Assembly: GCA_002396085.1 (NCBI GenBank)
Contig: DGWI01000014.1
Location: 1 to 14,223 of the forward strand
Length of the DNA stretch: 14,223 bases
From: Porphyromonadaceae bacterium UBA4262
GTDB lineage: Bacteria; Bacteroidota; Bacteroidia; Bacteroidales; Muribaculaceae
Direction: 5' to 3'
The notes below the pieces were generated by a model. That model was not told the DNA's origin and made no database searches. It saw only the letters and a list, made by a program, of their open reading frames with translations. Both the position numbers and the translations under genes were made by a program. This document shows positions 13,010-14,223 of this stretch, one piece after another (within the stretch, counting starts at the first letter, position 1; each line of letters opens with the position of its first letter).

Positions 13010-14223
13010 ATGAAACGACTTATAATCATCATACTGTTGTTATTCACCCTTGCGGACACAGCAACCGCTCAACGCATAAGCCATAGTTTTAACAACATGT
13101 CGATGAGCGACGCGCTGAAGTACATCCAGCAACAGACCGCCAACCACAAGATCGTGTTTATCTACAACGAACTGGAGGATTTCACGATTACCACCCATGT
13201 CAAGAACAAACCTGTTCCTGATGCCATTCGCCAGATCATAGGTTTCTATCCCATCCAGATGATCATGGGTGATAACAACGATATCTATGTGGAGTGCATC
13301 CACAAGACCGAGCACCACCTCAAGGGCATGGTGGTTGACGAGAACAACCTGCCGTTGCCCTATGCCAACGTCACCTTGCTCAACCCTGCCGACTCGACGA
13401 TGGTGGGCGGCGGTGTGACCAACGAGAGCGGCCGCTTCGTCATCCCCAACGACCACGGCAAGGTCATCGCCCGCATCACCTACGTCGGCTACAAGACCAC
13501 TCATCGGCTGTGCCCACGCGACAACGCCGGAACCATCAAGATGCAGCCCGACCAGTTGGTGCTCGATGGTGTCACCGTCAAGGGGGCAAGACGCCTTGTA
13601 CGTGCCACCGACCGCGGACTGCTGGCCAACGTGCAAGGTACCACACTGGAACAGTTCGGCTCGGTGACCGAGATGCTGTCACATCTGCCGCTGATGATGA
13701 GCGACGGAACGGTTGCAGGACATGGCACCCCCGAAATCTACATCAACAACAAAAAAGTACGCGACACACAGGAACTCGACCGCCTCCGTGCCGATGAAAT
13801 CCTCTCGGCCGAGATCATCACCAATCCTGGCGTAGAGTATGGAGCGGAAGTCACCTCAGTCATACGGCTCAAGACTGCCAAGAAACAGGGCGAAGGCTGG
13901 AGCGGCAACTTCTCTGGTGCTTACCGACAAGGGCACGAACATTATGAGAGTGCCAATGCTGCCCTGAACTATCGCCTACGGAACGGTATGGACTTCTTCG
14001 CTCGAAGTTACCTGACAGACAACAACACACAGACGGTAAAAACAACAGACGAACAATTGCAGGCATCGTCCATTTGGAACCATCGAAAAGAAGAGGAATA
14101 CAAGTATCACATGAAATACTATTTTGCCGACCTCGGATGGAACTGGGAAATCAACGACCACCATTCCATTGGCTTTACCTATACGGCCAACAACTATATC
14201 GGCGACCGAAAGTATATCTGCGC
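13010..14223 (+). CDS. Second TonB-dependent receptor with STN domain, partial at window end
   Basis: The frame opens with ATG at 13010 and stays open for 404 codons to the window end. The product starts MKRLIIIILLLFTLADTATA (signal peptide), then QRISHSFNN begins an STN domain (about 22-98), followed by a carboxypeptidase-regulatory-like domain (LKGMVVDENNLPLPYANVTLL), a plug (IYINNKKVRD, then EIITNPGVEYG) and the first barrel strands. It starts 44 bases after the first receptor with no terminator or promoter seen between, so it belongs to the same operon. By hand alignment about three quarters of residues are identical to the first receptor over the first 120 mature residues, far fewer after the regulatory domain. 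The two probably share signalling machinery but differ in ligand. Confidence 0.94.
   Translation, partial: MKRLIIIILLLFTLADTATAQRISHSFNNMSMSDALKYIQQQTANHKIVFIYNELEDFTITTHVKNKPVPDAIRQIIGFYPIQMIMGDNNDIYVECIHKTEHHLKGMVVDENNLPLPYANVTLLNPADSTMVGGGVTNESGRFVIPNDHGKVIARITYVGYKTTHRLCPRDNAGTIKMQPDQLVLDGVTVKGARRLVRATDRGLLANVQGTTLEQFGSVTEMLSHLPLMMSDGTVAGHGTPEIYINNKKVRDTQELDRLRADEILSAEIITNPGVEYGAEVTSVIRLKTAKKQGEGWSGNFSGAYRQGHEHYESANAALNYRLRNGMDFFARSYLTDNNTQTVKTTDEQLQASSIWNHRKEEEYKYHMKYYFADLGWNWEINDHHSIGFTYTANNYIGDRKYIC

Overview
The window looks like chromosomal DNA from a member of the Bacteroidales (Prevotella, Bacteroides or Muribaculaceae type). Four things point there: Bacteroidetes-type promoters (TTTG, 19-20 bases, TAnnTTTG) ahead of hppA and radA; mostly A-rich translation starts without a Shine-Dalgarno site; a FecI-type sigma / DUF4974-type anti-sigma / STN-containing TonB receptor operon; and the receptor C-terminus, which ends in the YKGTGAGN..EKSRL tail common in Bacteroidales receptors. 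No phage, transposase, CRISPR, rRNA or tRNA gene was recognised. All family assignments come from reading motifs by eye; no database search was run.

Left part (1-7087): all genes are on the minus strand. Bases 1-165 hold nearly three copies of a 59-bp tandem repeat carrying a GC-rich palindrome. A strong intrinsic terminator (200-242) follows hppA (270-2684), a membrane ion-pumping pyrophosphatase with its own promoter at 2764-2794. Next come a NifU-like Fe-S scaffold protein and a GGGtGRT protein, translationally coupled and ending at a terminator (2938-2973); the joint function of this pair is unknown. Upstream of them is a small unknown gene (5023-5328), then a secreted rhodanese/metallo-beta-lactamase fusion (5429-6484) and an unknown alpha-helical protein (6548-7087). 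Two arrays of a 9-bp repeat, TCTAGAnnn, sit just downstream of two of these stop codons (2996-3028 and 6500-6541).

Right part (7088-14223): all genes are on the plus strand. After a divergent intergenic region comes radA (DNA repair and recombination) with its own promoter and a very short leader. A 409-base gap with hairpins and no convincing gene separates it from a cell-surface signalling operon: an ECF sigma factor (9239-9739), a short anti-sigma factor (9736-10413), a TonB-dependent receptor (10410-12965) and a second, paralogous receptor (13010 to the window end, incomplete). The first three genes overlap by 4 bases each. The expected logic is that ligand binding at the receptor is passed through its STN domain to the anti-sigma factor, which releases the sigma factor to transcribe target genes; the ligand is not evident. 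The two receptors share a closely similar, gap-free N-terminal region and then diverge sharply.

The least explained items are the TCTAGAnnn arrays, the NifU-like/GGGtGRT pair, the 59-bp palindromic repeat, and the mosaic receptor pair.
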